From: Porphyrobacter sp. SLTP
Lineage (GTDB): Bacteria; Pseudomonadota; Alphaproteobacteria; Sphingomonadales; Sphingomonadaceae
Direction: 5' to 3'
NCBI RefSeq assembly: GCF_009905735.1
Contig: NZ_JAAALE010000018.1
Span: 1 to 62,444 of the forward strand
DNA length: 62,444 bases
Shown here: positions 35,912 through 44,521 of the stretch, piece by piece
Position numbering within the stretch: position 1 is the first letter of the stretch
Layout of the letters: each line of letters begins with the position of its first letter
Made by a program: the position numbers and the translations under genes
The notes under the pieces: generated by a model
The model's input: only the letters and a program-made list of their open reading frames with translations
Databases searched by the model: none
What the model was told of the DNA's origin: nothing

Positions 35912-36717
35912 TACCTTCCTAGCGGCCCCGAACTCGCGCGCAATTGCTTCCTGACCTTGCTCGGCATCCAGCGCTTGGCGAAGGCCATCCGCCTTGCTGT
36001 GGCGCCCACGAAGTAATCGAGCTTGTCGCCGTGGACCGCGTCCCAGATCGCCTTCGCCACATCCGACACGGGGCTGATCTCCAAACCGGCCGCCGTCACC
36101 CGGTCGCGAATCTGTTCGTTCGATTTGCGGTTGCCGGTGCCGTTGAGCAGCGGGGTGTCGATGAAGGCCGGGCAGACCGAGGCGACCGTGATCCTGTCTG
36201 GCGACCATTCCGCATCAAGGCTTTCACTGATCGCGCGGACCCCGAACTTGGTGGCGCAATAGACGCTCATGCCCGCTGAGCCTGCGATTCCCGCTGCGCT
36301 GGCAATGTTGACCAGCGCCGATCGCGGCGCGCTCGCTTTGAGGTAGGGATAGACCGCCTGCGCGCCGTAGAGCACGCCCTTGAGATTGATATCGAGGCAG
36401 CGGTCGATTTCCTCGGGGTCGAGCTCGGACAGCGATCCGCCGGTGCCGATCCCGGCATTGTTGACCAGCACATCGATCCGCCCGCCGGCAGCCGCGGCGA
36501 AGGACGATAGCGCTTCGTCCCATCCCTTGCGGTCGCGCACGTCGAGCTTGCCCGACCACTTGGTCTCACCCGCAATCTGGCCGAGGGTTTCGGCCATCCC
36601 GGCCTCGTTGATGTCGGCCACGCCCACGTACCAGCCGCGAGCGGCGAAATGCAGCGCGGTCGCACGGCCGATGCCCGATCCCCCGCCCGTGATGAAGATG
36701 CTGCGCTGGACGGTCAT
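35911..36717 (-). CDS. Short-chain dehydrogenase/reductase
   Basis: This 268-residue NAD(P)-dependent oxidoreductase has a classical Rossmann fold. The cofactor motif GGGSGIG is at 11-17 (TGxxxGIG type), NNAG at 86-89, and the catalytic Ser140, Tyr153 and Lys157 lie in NIAS and YCATK. The acidic residue D35 in VADIN suggests NAD preference. The substrate is not predictable. An inverted repeat 44 bases upstream may be its operator, and an AGGGGA site precedes the ATG. The S9 peptidase lies upstream on the same strand. Confidence 0.9.
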   Translation of the reverse strand: MTVQRSIFITGGGSGIGRATALHFAARGWYVGVADINEAGMAETLGQIAGETKWSGKLDVRDRKGWDEALSSFAAAAGGRIDVLVNNAGIGTGGSLSELDPEEIDRCLDINLKGVLYGAQAVYPYLKASAPRSALVNIASAAGIAGSAGMSVYCATKFGVRAISESLDAEWSPDRITVASVCPAFIDTPLLNGTGNRKSNEQIRDRVTAAGLEISPVSDVAKAIWDAVHGDKLDYFVGATARRMAFAKRWMPSKVRKQLRASSGPLGR

Positions 36718-36760
36718 GGTAATCCCCTCTCGATTGCGTTTTGCAACCGTCTAGAGCGGA

Positions 36761-36776
36761 CTGACACGCTTGTCAG
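36761..36776. promoter_or_regulatory. Perfect inverted repeat upstream of the SDR gene
   Basis: CTGACA-CGCT-TGTCAG forms a perfect 6-bp inverted repeat in the 83-base gap between the S9 peptidase stop and the SDR start. TTGC-GTTTT-GCAA nearby is a second small one. The size and place suit a dimeric repressor operator or a weak terminator for the peptidase gene. Confidence 0.4.
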
Positions 36777-36800
36777 CAGGCAGAATGGCGCTTGGCCGTG

Positions 36801-38753
36801 CTATCCCCCGAGCGCGGCCTTCAGCCCCTTCACATGGTCCGCTCCTTCGACGATCTGTGCGCTCGCCGGGGCCAGTGCATCGCCCAGCGGTTCGGCCCGC
36901 CCGCCCATGCATTCGGCGAGGAAATTCTCGGCGATGGCATAGAACGATATGTTGTTTTCCGGCCGGGCAAAGCCGTGGCCTTCATCGGGGTAGAGGACAT
37001 AGGTGACCGGGATACCCGCCGCCTTCATCGCGCCCACAATCTGGTCGCTTTCGGACTGCTTGACGCGCGGATCATTCGCTCCTTGCGCGATCAGCAGCGG
37101 CTTGATGATCTTGTCGGCTTTGTAGAGCGGGCTGGCGGCCCTGAGCAGCGCGCGGCCTTCCTCGGTGCGCGGGTCGCCCATGCGTTCGTGGAAGGTCTTC
37201 ACCAGCGGCGCCCAATAGGGCGGGATGGTTTCGAGCAGGGTTTCGAGGTTCGACGGGCCGACGATATCGACCCCGCAGGCGAACACGTCCGGCGTGAAGG
37301 TCAGGCCGGCCAGCGTCGCATAGCCGCCGTAGGAGCCGCCCATGATCGCGACCTTGTCGCGCGCGGCGATGCCGTTCGCGATAGCCCAATCGACCGCGTC
37401 GATCAGGTCGTCGTGCATGGTGAGGCCCCACTGCTTGTTCGCCGCATTGAGGAAAGCCTTGCCGAACCCGGTCGAGCCGCGGAAGTTGACGCTGAGCACG
37501 CCGTAACCGCGATTGGCGAGCAGTTGGTGCACGCCATTGAAGCCATAAGTATCGCGCGCCCACGGCCCGCCATGCACCAGCAGCACCATCGGCACCGGCG
37601 TGTCGGGCTTGCCGTCGCCGTCCGGATCGCTACCCGGCGGCAGGGTGAGATAGCAGGGCAGGGTCAGACCATCGCGGCTCGCGATCTCAACCGGGTGCGT
37701 CGGCTGGAGCGGCGCTCCCTCCAGCTCGGGGCGTGAGACGTAGAACGGGATGAGCGTCTGGGTGACGCGGTCATAGATGAAGGTGCGCACCGGCTTGGTC
37801 AGCGGGTCATTGGCGATGATCCACACGCTGTCATCATCGGTGCGGCTCTGCACGCTGAATTCGCCCTCCAGCCGCTCACGCAGCCACGCGAGTGCAGCGC
37901 CAATGCCCGGATCAATCGCGGTCCATTCGGTGGAAAGGTAATTGACCGCAAAAGCCTCAACCACGCCGGTGACGGGGTGACGCAGCGTATTGCTGATATC
38001 GGCCCGGTCGTCGGCGGCGATCAGGCGGCGCTCCCCCGTGGCGGTGTCCTGCGCGAACAGCGCCGCAGTGTTTCGCCCGCGGCTGTCGAGCCAGTAGAGC
38101 GTCGCCCCGTCGCTGGTGTATCCGGCAGGCGAGGTGGTGAGCGCATCCTCCATCGCCGAGGTTTCGAAGGGATCGGGCTCGACCACGTTGTCCACCACGC
38201 GGAAGTAATCCGTCCCGCCAACCTCATTCTGCTGCATCGCCATGCGCAGGGTCAGCGTGTCGTCCGCCTCAAACCCGGCATAGGCGTTGTTCTCCAAGAC
38301 CAGCGTCAATTCGCCGGTCGTCAGGTCGAGCAGGTGGATATCGTGCCATTGCGGATCGCGGTTGTTGAGGCCGAGCAGCAGCTTGTCCTTCCGCGTGGTC
38401 GATGCGCCGACCAGCTGTACGCGGGTGTTTTCGAACGGGGTGAGAGTGGTCTCGGCCCCGGTGGTCACATCGACACGGTAGAGCAGGAAATTCTCGTCTC
38501 CGCCCTTGTCCTGAATATACATCACCGCGCTCGCATCGGGCGACCAGAAGTATTGGCGGATCGGGCGCTCGACGGCGTGCGTAACAGCGCGCGCGGCTTG
38601 CGGATCGCTGGCAGGCGCAAGCCAGATGTTGAGCACGCCGTCCTTGGGCGCGAGCCAGCTCAGCCATTGGCCATCGGGGCTGATCTGTCCGGCGGCGCGG
38701 GTCGGGTTGCCGAACAGAGCGGTGCGCGGAATAAGGGTGGCAGTGTCGGTCAT
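36801..38753 (-). CDS. S9 family prolyl oligopeptidase-like peptidase
   Basis: This 650-residue serine peptidase has an N-terminal beta-propeller (about 20-370) and a C-terminal alpha/beta-hydrolase domain. The nucleophile is S474 in IMGGSYGGYATLAG. The catalytic Asp is in IAQGANDPRVKQSES and the His in YPDEGHGFARPENN. VPMVLLVHGGPWARDTYGFN marks the oxyanion region. No signal peptide is present, so it is probably cytoplasmic, where it would degrade peptides. An AGGAGA site lies just before the ATG. Confidence 0.92.
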   Translation of the reverse strand: MTDTATLIPRTALFGNPTRAAGQISPDGQWLSWLAPKDGVLNIWLAPASDPQAARAVTHAVERPIRQYFWSPDASAVMYIQDKGGDENFLLYRVDVTTGAETTLTPFENTRVQLVGASTTRKDKLLLGLNNRDPQWHDIHLLDLTTGELTLVLENNAYAGFEADDTLTLRMAMQQNEVGGTDYFRVVDNVVEPDPFETSAMEDALTTSPAGYTSDGATLYWLDSRGRNTAALFAQDTATGERRLIAADDRADISNTLRHPVTGVVEAFAVNYLSTEWTAIDPGIGAALAWLRERLEGEFSVQSRTDDDSVWIIANDPLTKPVRTFIYDRVTQTLIPFYVSRPELEGAPLQPTHPVEIASRDGLTLPCYLTLPPGSDPDGDGKPDTPVPMVLLVHGGPWARDTYGFNGVHQLLANRGYGVLSVNFRGSTGFGKAFLNAANKQWGLTMHDDLIDAVDWAIANGIAARDKVAIMGGSYGGYATLAGLTFTPDVFACGVDIVGPSNLETLLETIPPYWAPLVKTFHERMGDPRTEEGRALLRAASPLYKADKIIKPLLIAQGANDPRVKQSESDQIVGAMKAAGIPVTYVLYPDEGHGFARPENNISFYAIAENFLAECMGGRAEPLGDALAPASAQIVEGADHVKGLKAALGG

Positions 38754-38814
38754 GGTCTCTCCTGTATTGCGCAGTTAAGACACCATGCGGGCAGCTTCAA
38801 GCGGCCCTGCCGCG

Positions 38815-39438
38815 TTATAGCGCCGGGTTGGCGTAGAAATGCCAGGTGAAGATCGCCATGCTGCCGCGCTGCGGCGACCACGGCTCCGCCAGCTTGCGGG
38901 TAACGTTTTCTCCAGGGCGCTCCTCCAGATCGAGCAGACGCTTCACGCCCTCTTGCACCGCCAGATCGCCTGCGGGCCAGATGTCGGGGCGGCCCTCGGC
39001 GAACAGCAGGTAGATTTCCGCCGACCAGCGCCCGATCCCCTTGATCCGGGTGAGCAGTGCAATCGCCTCTTCGTCATCGGCGGGCAGGTTGTGCAGATCA
39101 AGCTCGCCCGATTGCGTCAGTTCGCACAGGGACCGGGCATAGCCCTGTTTCTGCCGCGACAGCCCGCAGGCGCGCAAGGCATCGAAATCGCGCGACAGCA
39201 GGCAGGCCGGGGTAAAGTCCGCGCCCAGTTCCGCCTCAAGCTTGTTCCACACCGATGCCGCCGACGCGACCGAGACCTGCTGGCCGATGATCGTGCGCAA
39301 CATGGTTGCAAATCCGGCCTCGCGGACGCGCGCTTCGGGATAGCCGACCCGCTCTAGCGCCGCTGCCAGTTGCGGCTCTCGCAACGCCAGCGCGTCCAGA
39401 TCATCGCGCAATTTTTTCGCTGTCAGCCCCACTGCCAC
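38815..39438 (-). CDS. DNA-3-methyladenine glycosylase II family protein (HhH-GPD)
   Basis: This 207-residue base-excision enzyme removes alkylated bases. The helix-hairpin-helix appears as [19 protein letters not shown], followed by the catalytic Asp in [35 protein letters not shown] is the typical AlkA-core helix. There is no N-terminal AlkA beta domain and no iron-sulfur cysteines, so it is the compact type. The GTG start at 39438 has an AAGGAAA site. It is divergent from the ferredoxin gene across 100 bases. Confidence 0.92.
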   Translation of the reverse strand: MAVGLTAKKLRDDLDALALREPQLAAALERVGYPEARVREAGFATMLRTIIGQQVSVASAASVWNKLEAELGADFTPACLLSRDFDALRACGLSRQKQGYARSLCELTQSGELDLHNLPADDEEAIALLTRIKGIGRWSAEIYLLFAEGRPDIWPAGDLAVQEGVKRLLDLEERPGENVTRKLAEPWSPQRGSMAIFTWHFYANPAL

Positions 39439-39538
39439 TTTCCTTAACTTGCCTTGCGCGCCAGACTATCATAGCAGCCCGCGAGCACCCTCACAGCGCA
39501 CATCCTTGCGCCCAATAGCCGAAAAGGAACTTCGATCC

Positions 39539-39856
39539 ATGCCCAGACTGGTCGTCACCAACCGCGAAGGCGAAACCAGCGAGATTGCCGTCGGCGAGGG
39601 CCTTACGGTGATGGAAGCGATCCGCGACAATGGCTTTGACGAGCTGCTGGCCCTGTGCGGCGGGTGCTGCTCCTGCGCGACCTGCCACATTCATGTCGAT
39701 CCGGCCTTCGCCGACAAGCTGCCGAAGATGAGCGAAGACGAGGACGACCTGCTCGAATCCTCCGATCACCGCGCCCCGACTTCGCGCCTGTCGTGCCAGA
39801 TCCCGCTGACCGCCGATCTGGACGGTCTGCACGTCACGATCGCGCCGGAAGACTGA
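39539..39856 (+). CDS. 2Fe-2S ferredoxin (adrenodoxin type)
   Basis: This 105-residue electron carrier has the cluster cysteines C40, C46, C49 and C86 in [15 protein letters not shown] and [10 protein letters not shown], the C-x5-C-x2-C...C pattern of vertebrate-type ferredoxins. The extra C43 and C44 inside the loop are unusual but seen in sphingomonads. The [10 protein letters not shown] stretch is the partner-binding acidic helix. Likely partners are cytochrome P450 systems or Fe-S assembly; none is encoded next to it. The start ATG at 39539 is preferred over the upstream frame. DUF1905 follows. Confidence 0.93.
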   Translation: MPRLVVTNREGETSEIAVGEGLTVMEAIRDNGFDELLALCGGCCSCATCHIHVDPAFADKLPKMSEDEDDLLESSDHRAPTSRLSCQIPLTADLDGLHVTIAPED

Positions 39857-39887
39857 GTTTTCGAAGGGCGGGGGCAAAGCGGACAAC

Positions 39888-40256
39888 GTGGACGCTGACC
39901 TCGCCCGGTTCCTGCGTGACGAGTTGGGCCATGTCTCCACCGGCTCCGTGGGGCCGTGGCAGGTACGTGGGCCCGTGTGGCTCTGGCAAGGCAGCGACGG
40001 CGCGCCTGCCAAAGGCTCATGGTATTTCCTGACCATTGATGGCGAGACCGCGCAGGCGATCCGCGCTGCTGCGACCAACGCCGCCGCCTGGGGCTCGGTC
40101 TATGTCGAGGCGACCATCGGCAACACCACGTGGCGCACCTCGCTGTTCCCGTCCAAACAGGCGGGTGGCTGGCTGCTCCCGCTCAAGGCTGCGGTGCGCA
40201 AGGCTGAGAAGATCGTCGAGGGGACAGAAGTCGAAGTGCGGCTGGCGCTGGCATGA
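39888..40256 (+). CDS. DUF1905 domain protein
   Basis: This 122-residue protein is built from a single DUF1905 domain. Typical stretches are GPVWLWQGSDGAPAKGSWYFLTID, AAAWGSVYVEATIGNTTWRTSLFPSK and GGWLLPLKAAVRKAEKIVEGTEVEVRLAL. It starts with GTG at 39888, 31 bases after the ferredoxin stop, and is probably co-transcribed. The biochemical role of DUF1905 is not known. The inverted-repeat element follows directly. Confidence 0.85.
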   Translation: MDADLARFLRDELGHVSTGSVGPWQVRGPVWLWQGSDGAPAKGSWYFLTIDGETAQAIRAAATNAAAWGSVYVEATIGNTTWRTSLFPSKQAGGWLLPLKAAVRKAEKIVEGTEVEVRLALA

Positions 40257-40260
40257 TAAG

Positions 40261-40400
40261 GTCTCTCCCCGTTGCGGAGCAATGGGGAGGTGGGCGAGGC
40301 CGCAGGCCTCGGTCGGAGGGGTGATGCCCAGCCGCCTACCCCTCCGTCACGCGCCTCGCGGCGCGCGCCACCTCCCCATTCCGACGGAACGGGGAGGGAC
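40261..40400. repeat. 140-bp nested inverted-repeat element
   Basis: Outer arms begin GTCTCTCCCCGTT and end AACGGGGAGGGAC, and their inner parts AATGGGGAGGTGG and CCACCTCCCCATT also pair. Inside, CGGAGGGGT (40314-40322) pairs with ACCCCTCCG (40338-40346). GAGGCC-GCA-GGCCTC is a further hairpin. The block fills most of the 195-base spacer between the DUF1905 gene and cysK. It looks like a non-coding MITE or REP-type element and has no open frame of interest. Confidence 0.7.
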
Positions 40401-40451
40401 TTTGCCTCTTCGACATTGCCCCGCGCCCCATCAGCGCCTAATTCAGTCCCC

Positions 40452-41492
40452 ATGAACATTACCCGCCCCTTTGGCGACACGCTCGCGCTTATCGGCAATA
40501 CCCCCATCGTCCGCCTCGCCGGCCCCAGTGCGGCGGCTGGCTGCGACATCTACGGCAAGTGCGAATTTGCCAACCCCGGCTCCTCGGTGAAAGACCGCGC
40601 GGCGCTTTGGATCATCCGTGATGCCGAAGCGCGCGGCGAATTGCTGCCTGGCGGCACGGTGGTCGAAGGCACGGCGGGCAATACCGGCATCGGCGTGGCG
40701 CTGGTCGCCAATGCCAAGGGTTACAAGACGATCATCGTCATGCCTGACAACCAGTCTAAGGAGAAGATGGACACGTTGCGCGCGCTGGGCGCGGAGCTGG
40801 TGCTGGTGCCGCCCACCAAGTTCGCGGACGCAGGCCACTTCGTCCACACCTCGCGTCGTCTGGCAGAGGAGACGCCCGGCGCGGTATGGGCCAACCAGTT
40901 CGACAACATCGCCAACCGCCGCGCCCATATCGAAGGCACCGCGCCGGAAATCTGGGAGCAGCTCGGCGGCCGCGTCGATGGCTTTACCTGCGCCGCGGGC
41001 ACGGGTGGGACGATTGCAGGCGTGGGCCTCGGCCTCAAGGCGTTCGACGAGAACATCCGCATCGCGCTCACCGATCCGCACGGCGCGGCGCTCTACAATT
41101 ACTACGCTCACGGCGAATTGCGCGCCGAAGGCTCCTCGGTCGCAGAAGGCATCGGGCAGGGCCGGATCACTGCCAACCTCGAAGGCGCGCCGATCGACAC
41201 GCAGTACCGCATCAGTGACGAGGAAGGCCTCGTCTGGGTCGAGCGGTTGCTGAAGGAAGAGGGCCTGTGTCTTGGCCTGTCGTCCGGCATCAATGTCGCA
41301 GGCGCGGTGGCGCTGGGGCGGGAGCTGGTCGCCGAAGGTCGCCCCAATCCGCAGATCGCCACGATCCTGTGCGACACGGGCTTCCGCTATCTCTCCACGC
41401 TCTACAACGCCGACTGGCTGGCCGCGAAGGGCCTGCCGGTGTTCGACTGGCTCGCTCGCAGCACTGCGTCGGCCGAGGCGGTAAGCGCATGA
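40452..41492 (+). CDS. cysK: Cysteine synthase A-type PLP enzyme
   Basis: This O-acetylserine sulfhydrylase-type enzyme of fold type II has 346 residues. It has IGNTPIVRL near the start, the PLP lysine K47 in NPGSSVKDRAA, and a substrate loop EGTAGNTGIG. That loop differs slightly from the TSGNTG of E. coli CysK but is common in alphaproteobacteria. The phosphate loop is AAGTGGTIAGVG. SSGINVAGAVALG lies in the C-terminal half. The start MNITRPFGD is at 40452, after the repeat element. It overlaps the next gene by ATGA. Confidence 0.93.
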   Translation: MNITRPFGDTLALIGNTPIVRLAGPSAAAGCDIYGKCEFANPGSSVKDRAALWIIRDAEARGELLPGGTVVEGTAGNTGIGVALVANAKGYKTIIVMPDNQSKEKMDTLRALGAELVLVPPTKFADAGHFVHTSRRLAEETPGAVWANQFDNIANRRAHIEGTAPEIWEQLGGRVDGFTCAAGTGGTIAGVGLGLKAFDENIRIALTDPHGAALYNYYAHGELRAEGSSVAEGIGQGRITANLEGAPIDTQYRISDEEGLVWVERLLKEEGLCLGLSSGINVAGAVALGRELVAEGRPNPQIATILCDTGFRYLSTLYNADWLAAKGLPVFDWLARSTASAEAVSA

Positions 41493-41908
41493 GCCGCCCT
41501 TCGCTGATCGAGCGGTTGCGGCGGATGAATCAGCGCAGCCTGTTCGGCCCGGGCGTCCGGCGCATGGTCACCTCGTCGCGGACCGCAGGCGAGCCCGAGC
41601 CGGAGGATATCTCCACCGCAGGACAGGCTCGCGCTGAGGCGGTGCAACGTCTGCAAGTCGGCATGTTCGGGATCGGCGCGATGGTACTGCTGGTCGGGCT
41701 GGCGAGCATCATCGGCGGGCAGGCGGAGCTCAACGAAGACCTTGCCGTGCCTGAGGCGGCTCCCACCACCGAACCCAATTCTGTGCCCGCGCAGGCCAAT
41801 CCGCTCGCCGATGCGGGCGTGGTGCCCGATATTGCGGCCGATCCCAGTGCTTCGCCCATGCCCGCGCTGCCGCCTCCCGCTTCGGGCAATGTCGCCCCTG
41901 AGCAATAG
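41489..41908 (+). CDS. Hypothetical single-span membrane protein
   Basis: This 139-residue protein has a basic N-terminus (SLIERLRRMNQRSLFGPGVRR), one membrane helix at about 57-77 (VGMFGIGAMVLLVGLASII), and an acidic Pro-rich periplasmic tail. No family is recognised. It overlaps cysK by four bases and the next lipoprotein gene by 20, so the three are a transcription unit leading up to mraZ. Confidence 0.75.
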   Translation: MSRPSLIERLRRMNQRSLFGPGVRRMVTSSRTAGEPEPEDISTAGQARAEAVQRLQVGMFGIGAMVLLVGLASIIGGQAELNEDLAVPEAAPTTEPNSVPAQANPLADAGVVPDIAADPSASPMPALPPPASGNVAPEQ

Positions 41909-42695
41909 CATCCGTGCCGCCTTAGGCGCGGTGTTGCTGGGGCTGAGCGCGTGCAGCGCCTCTCCGGCAGTGACGGAGACTGGCGCTGACACAGACGCCA
42001 GCGCCGAGGCGTTCAATCGCCCCGCCACACGCTTGGGCCTGATGAGCAGCCTGCCGCTGTACTGGCCGCTGGGTGCCGATCTGGCCGCCATCGCGCAGGG
42101 GCAGGGCGAAGTGCCGTGGCAGCGTTCCGCTTTGGCGGGCAGCTATGCCGTGGAGCCGCTCGACACGCTGTCGCCCATTCCCGCGCTCGCTGCGGATCAG
42201 CCTGACCTTGACCCCCTTGCTGGACTGCGCCGGATTGCGATCATTCAGCCGCGCGGGCTTTCCGCCTCGGACAATGTCGCGCTGGATCGCTGGGTGCGCG
42301 CTGGTGGTCGCTTGCTGCTGGTGCTCGATCCGGCACTGACGGGCGAGTACGACCTGCCCTTGGGCGACCCGCGCCGCCCGGTTGATACCGCGCTGATCCC
42401 GCCAGTGGTCGCGCGCTGGGGGCTGGCGGTCAGCTTTGACGAGGATCAGGCCGTGGCCGTCACCACCGCCCCCCTAGGTGAAACCGCGCTGCCGCTGGCC
42501 CTGTCCGGCGCGATCGCCATCACCGATCCCACTGCGGCGGACTGCACCCTTCTCGCCAACGGCGCGGCGGCGCGCTGCCGGGTGGGCAAGGGTGAGGTCA
42601 CGCTGATCGCCGATGCCGCGCTGTTCGAGCATGAGGCGCTCGCTGGCGAGGGCGGGGCGACCATGCGCGCCGTGATCGCGGGGGCGCTGCGATGA
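41889..42695 (+). CDS. Lipoprotein with GldG/DUF4350-like domain
   Basis: This 268-residue protein has a lipobox LSAC near residues 19-22. The stretch SASDNVALDRWVRAGGRLLLVLDPAL resembles the GldG/DUF4350 glutamine-amidotransferase-like fold, found in envelope ABC-associated proteins. RVGKGEVTLIADAALFEHEAL near the end is also typical of that fold. No ABC partner is next to it. The start at 41889, inside the previous gene, is needed for the lipobox. Function unknown; assignment at fold level only. Confidence 0.65.
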   Translation: MSPLSNSIRAALGAVLLGLSACSASPAVTETGADTDASAEAFNRPATRLGLMSSLPLYWPLGADLAAIAQGQGEVPWQRSALAGSYAVEPLDTLSPIPALAADQPDLDPLAGLRRIAIIQPRGLSASDNVALDRWVRAGGRLLLVLDPALTGEYDLPLGDPRRPVDTALIPPVVARWGLAVSFDEDQAVAVTTAPLGETALPLALSGAIAITDPTAADCTLLANGAAARCRVGKGEVTLIADAALFEHEALAGEGGATMRAVIAGALR

Positions 42696-43082
42696 TCGGG
42701 CTGCGGGAAAACGCGGGAACACAGGGACTCGGAGTCGGGCCAGGCGGGGGATTCTGCGGGAAACTGTGTGATTTCGGTGCGTTCGGCGGGGTTTCCGGGG
42801 TGAATCACCCGCCGGAAATGGCCTCAGGAAAAGACAAAAATATCAATATAATCATGTAGATATCAACTTTTCCCGTCCTTTCCCGGAAAATACCCTTCCA
42901 AACCCACATCTTCCCCGATATTACCGGGGTCCATCAGATATGCCTGTTTGCATCGCGTCCGACTGGTGGGGTCGGCGCACCGGCTGCGCATGCGCGCGGC
43001 CGGGACGGGGAGGGCATGTCTCGTCATGACGCGGAGCGCCCTTCGGGGTGGGCCGCAAGGGGTAAGAGGGGGCCGCAGGCAC
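42696..43082 (+). promoter_or_regulatory. 387-base leader and promoter region of the dcw cluster
   Basis: This is the only gene-free stretch over 300 bases. Its first part has several spaced GGG triplets (42698-42726) in forward orientation. Next comes an AT-rich core with a perfect -10 hexamer TATAAT at 42847-42852 but only a weak -35. It is followed by the NGGGN array at 42871-42916 and a hairpin CCCCG / CGGGG (42913-42929). The remaining 150 bases before the mraZ GTG are GC-rich leader. I looked for rnpB, sometimes found before mraZ, and saw none of its conserved blocks. Confidence 0.65.
42871..42916 (-). promoter_or_regulatory. MraZ-box-like array of five NGGGN units
   Basis: On the minus strand the order is GGGGA, N5, TGGGT, N5, AGGGT, N6, CGGGA, N5, CGGGA, i.e. 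GGG triplets every 10-11 bases on one face of the helix. MraZ is known to bind TGGGN repeats separated by 5 bases upstream of its own operon. The array starts about 20 bases after the TATAAT hexamer, so bound MraZ would block early transcription. Confidence 0.6.
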
Positions 43083-43580
43083 GTGTCTGCATTCGGAGGA
43101 TATAATGGCCAAGCTTACTCGCCTTCGGGCGAGAAGGGCCGTTTTGTCCTTCCGCCAGCCTTCCGCAAAGCGGTCAAGGAAAGCTCCGGCGGCAGCCGCA
43201 CCCTGTGCCTCACGGTGCATGACAAGTTCGATTGCCTGATCGGTTTCGGCCTGTCCCGGATCGACCAGCTCCACGCCAAGCTCGACCGCGAGGAAGACGC
43301 TGCCATCCGCCGCAACGACGACAGCTTTGATCGCGATGTCCGCGCCGCTCAGCTGTTCGGGTTCGAGCAGCTGTCCTTCGACGATTCCGGCCGCTTCATC
43401 ATGCCGGAACACCTGCGCGACCTCGGCAAGATCGTCGACGGGGCCTATTTCCATGCGGCGGGCGACTTCTTCTTCGTCTGGGCGCCGGATCAGCTGATGG
43501 GCATGGGCCCCGAATGGAAGGGCGCGCAGGCCGCCTGTGCCAAGCTGATGGTCACCGCCAAGAAAGGGGCTGCGGAATGA
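43083..43580 (+). CDS. mraZ: Transcriptional regulator MraZ
   Basis: This AbrB-fold DNA-binding protein is the usual first gene of the dcw cluster and its repressor. It has 165 residues and two SpoVT/AbrB-like repeats, each with a GR signature: [21 protein letters not shown] and [17 protein letters not shown]. The start is GTG at 43083, giving [13 protein letters not shown], which fits sphingomonad MraZ. A well-placed ATG at 43105 is out of frame and was not used. It overlaps rsmH by ATGA. Confidence 0.94.
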   Translation: MSAFGGYNGQAYSPSGEKGRFVLPPAFRKAVKESSGGSRTLCLTVHDKFDCLIGFGLSRIDQLHAKLDREEDAAIRRNDDSFDRDVRAAQLFGFEQLSFDDSGRFIMPEHLRDLGKIVDGAYFHAAGDFFFVWAPDQLMGMGPEWKGAQAACAKLMVTAKKGAAE

Positions 43581-44521
43581 CCCAGCCCGCTCCGCACATC
43601 CCTGTGCTGCTCGACGAAGTGATCGCCGCGCTGGCCCCGCGTCCCGGCATGACCATTGTCGATGCGACCTTCGGCGCAGGTGGGTACACCACGGCGCTGC
43701 TGGAAGCCGGCGCCAGCGTCCACGCCTTCGACCGCGATCCTGATGCGATTGCTGCGGGCCAAGCGCTCGTCGCCCGCTTCGATGGTCGCCTGGCTCTCCA
43801 CCCCGCGCGCTTTTCAGCCATGCGCGCCGAACTTGCCGCGATGGGCGTGACGCAGGTTGACGCGGTGGTGATGGATATCGGCGTGTCCTCGATGCAGCTC
43901 GACCAGGGCGAGCGGGGCTTTGCCTTCATGCATGACGGCCCGCTCGACATGCGCATGAGCCAGGACGGGGAAAGCGCCGCCGATTTCCTCAACACCGCCG
44001 ACGAGGAAGCCATCGCCAACGTCCTCTACCATTACGGCGAGGAACGCCAGTCGCGCCGGGTGGCCCGCGCCATCGTCGCCGCGCGTCCGTTGGCGACCAC
44101 GGGCGAGCTGGCCCGCGTGGTGCGCCGCGCGCTGGGCTACAAGCCGCACGACAAGAAAGACCCGGCGACCCGCACCTTCCAGGCCGTCCGCATCCATGTG
44201 AATGACGAGCTCGGCGAACTCGAAGCCGGGCTCGCGGCAGCCGAAGCCCTGCTGGCCGAAGGCGGCGTGCTGGCGGTGGTGAGCTTCCACAGCCTCGAAG
44301 ACCGGATCACCAAGCAGTTCCTGCGCACCGCCAGCGGCGCGGGCCGCTCGATTTCGCGCCATCTTCCCGGGGAAATCCCCGGTCCCCCGCCTACCTTCAT
44401 CGCGGTGTCCAAAGCTATTCGTCCGTCAGAGGCCGAAATCGCCCGCAACCCGCGCGCCCGTTCATCCACCTTGCGCCATGCCACCCGCACCGGCGCACCG
44501 CCCAGGAGCCAAGCCGCATGA
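43577..44521 (+). CDS. rsmH: 16S rRNA (cytosine-1402-N4)-methyltransferase
   Basis: This is RsmH (MraW), an SAM-dependent methyltransferase acting on C1402 of 16S rRNA. It has 314 residues. [13 protein letters not shown] opens the protein, the SAM site is [19 protein letters not shown], and DGVV-type [16 protein letters not shown] follows. [14 protein letters not shown] and [16 protein letters not shown] are diagnostic. The start at 43577 overlaps mraZ, and its end overlaps ftsL. Confidence 0.97.
   Translation: MTQPAPHIPVLLDEVIAALAPRPGMTIVDATFGAGGYTTALLEAGASVHAFDRDPDAIAAGQALVARFDGRLALHPARFSAMRAELAAMGVTQVDAVVMDIGVSSMQLDQGERGFAFMHDGPLDMRMSQDGESAADFLNTADEEAIANVLYHYGEERQSRRVARAIVAARPLATTGELARVVRRALGYKPHDKKDPATRTFQAVRIHVNDELGELEAGLAAAEALLAEGGVLAVVSFHSLEDRITKQFLRTASGAGRSISRHLPGEIPGPPPTFIAVSKAIRPSEAEIARNPRARSSTLRHATRTGAPPRSQAA

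Noticed and set aside
42696..43082. Possible rnpB (RNase P RNA) before mraZ
   Set aside because: None of the conserved blocks of bacterial RNase P RNA was seen in the 387 bases.
43105..43239. ATG with a strong GGAGG site inside the 5' end of mraZ, opening a 44-codon basic frame
   Set aside because: It is out of frame with MraZ. The GGAGGATATAATGG bases are fixed by the MraZ residues FGGYNG, so the good ribosome site is probably coincidental.
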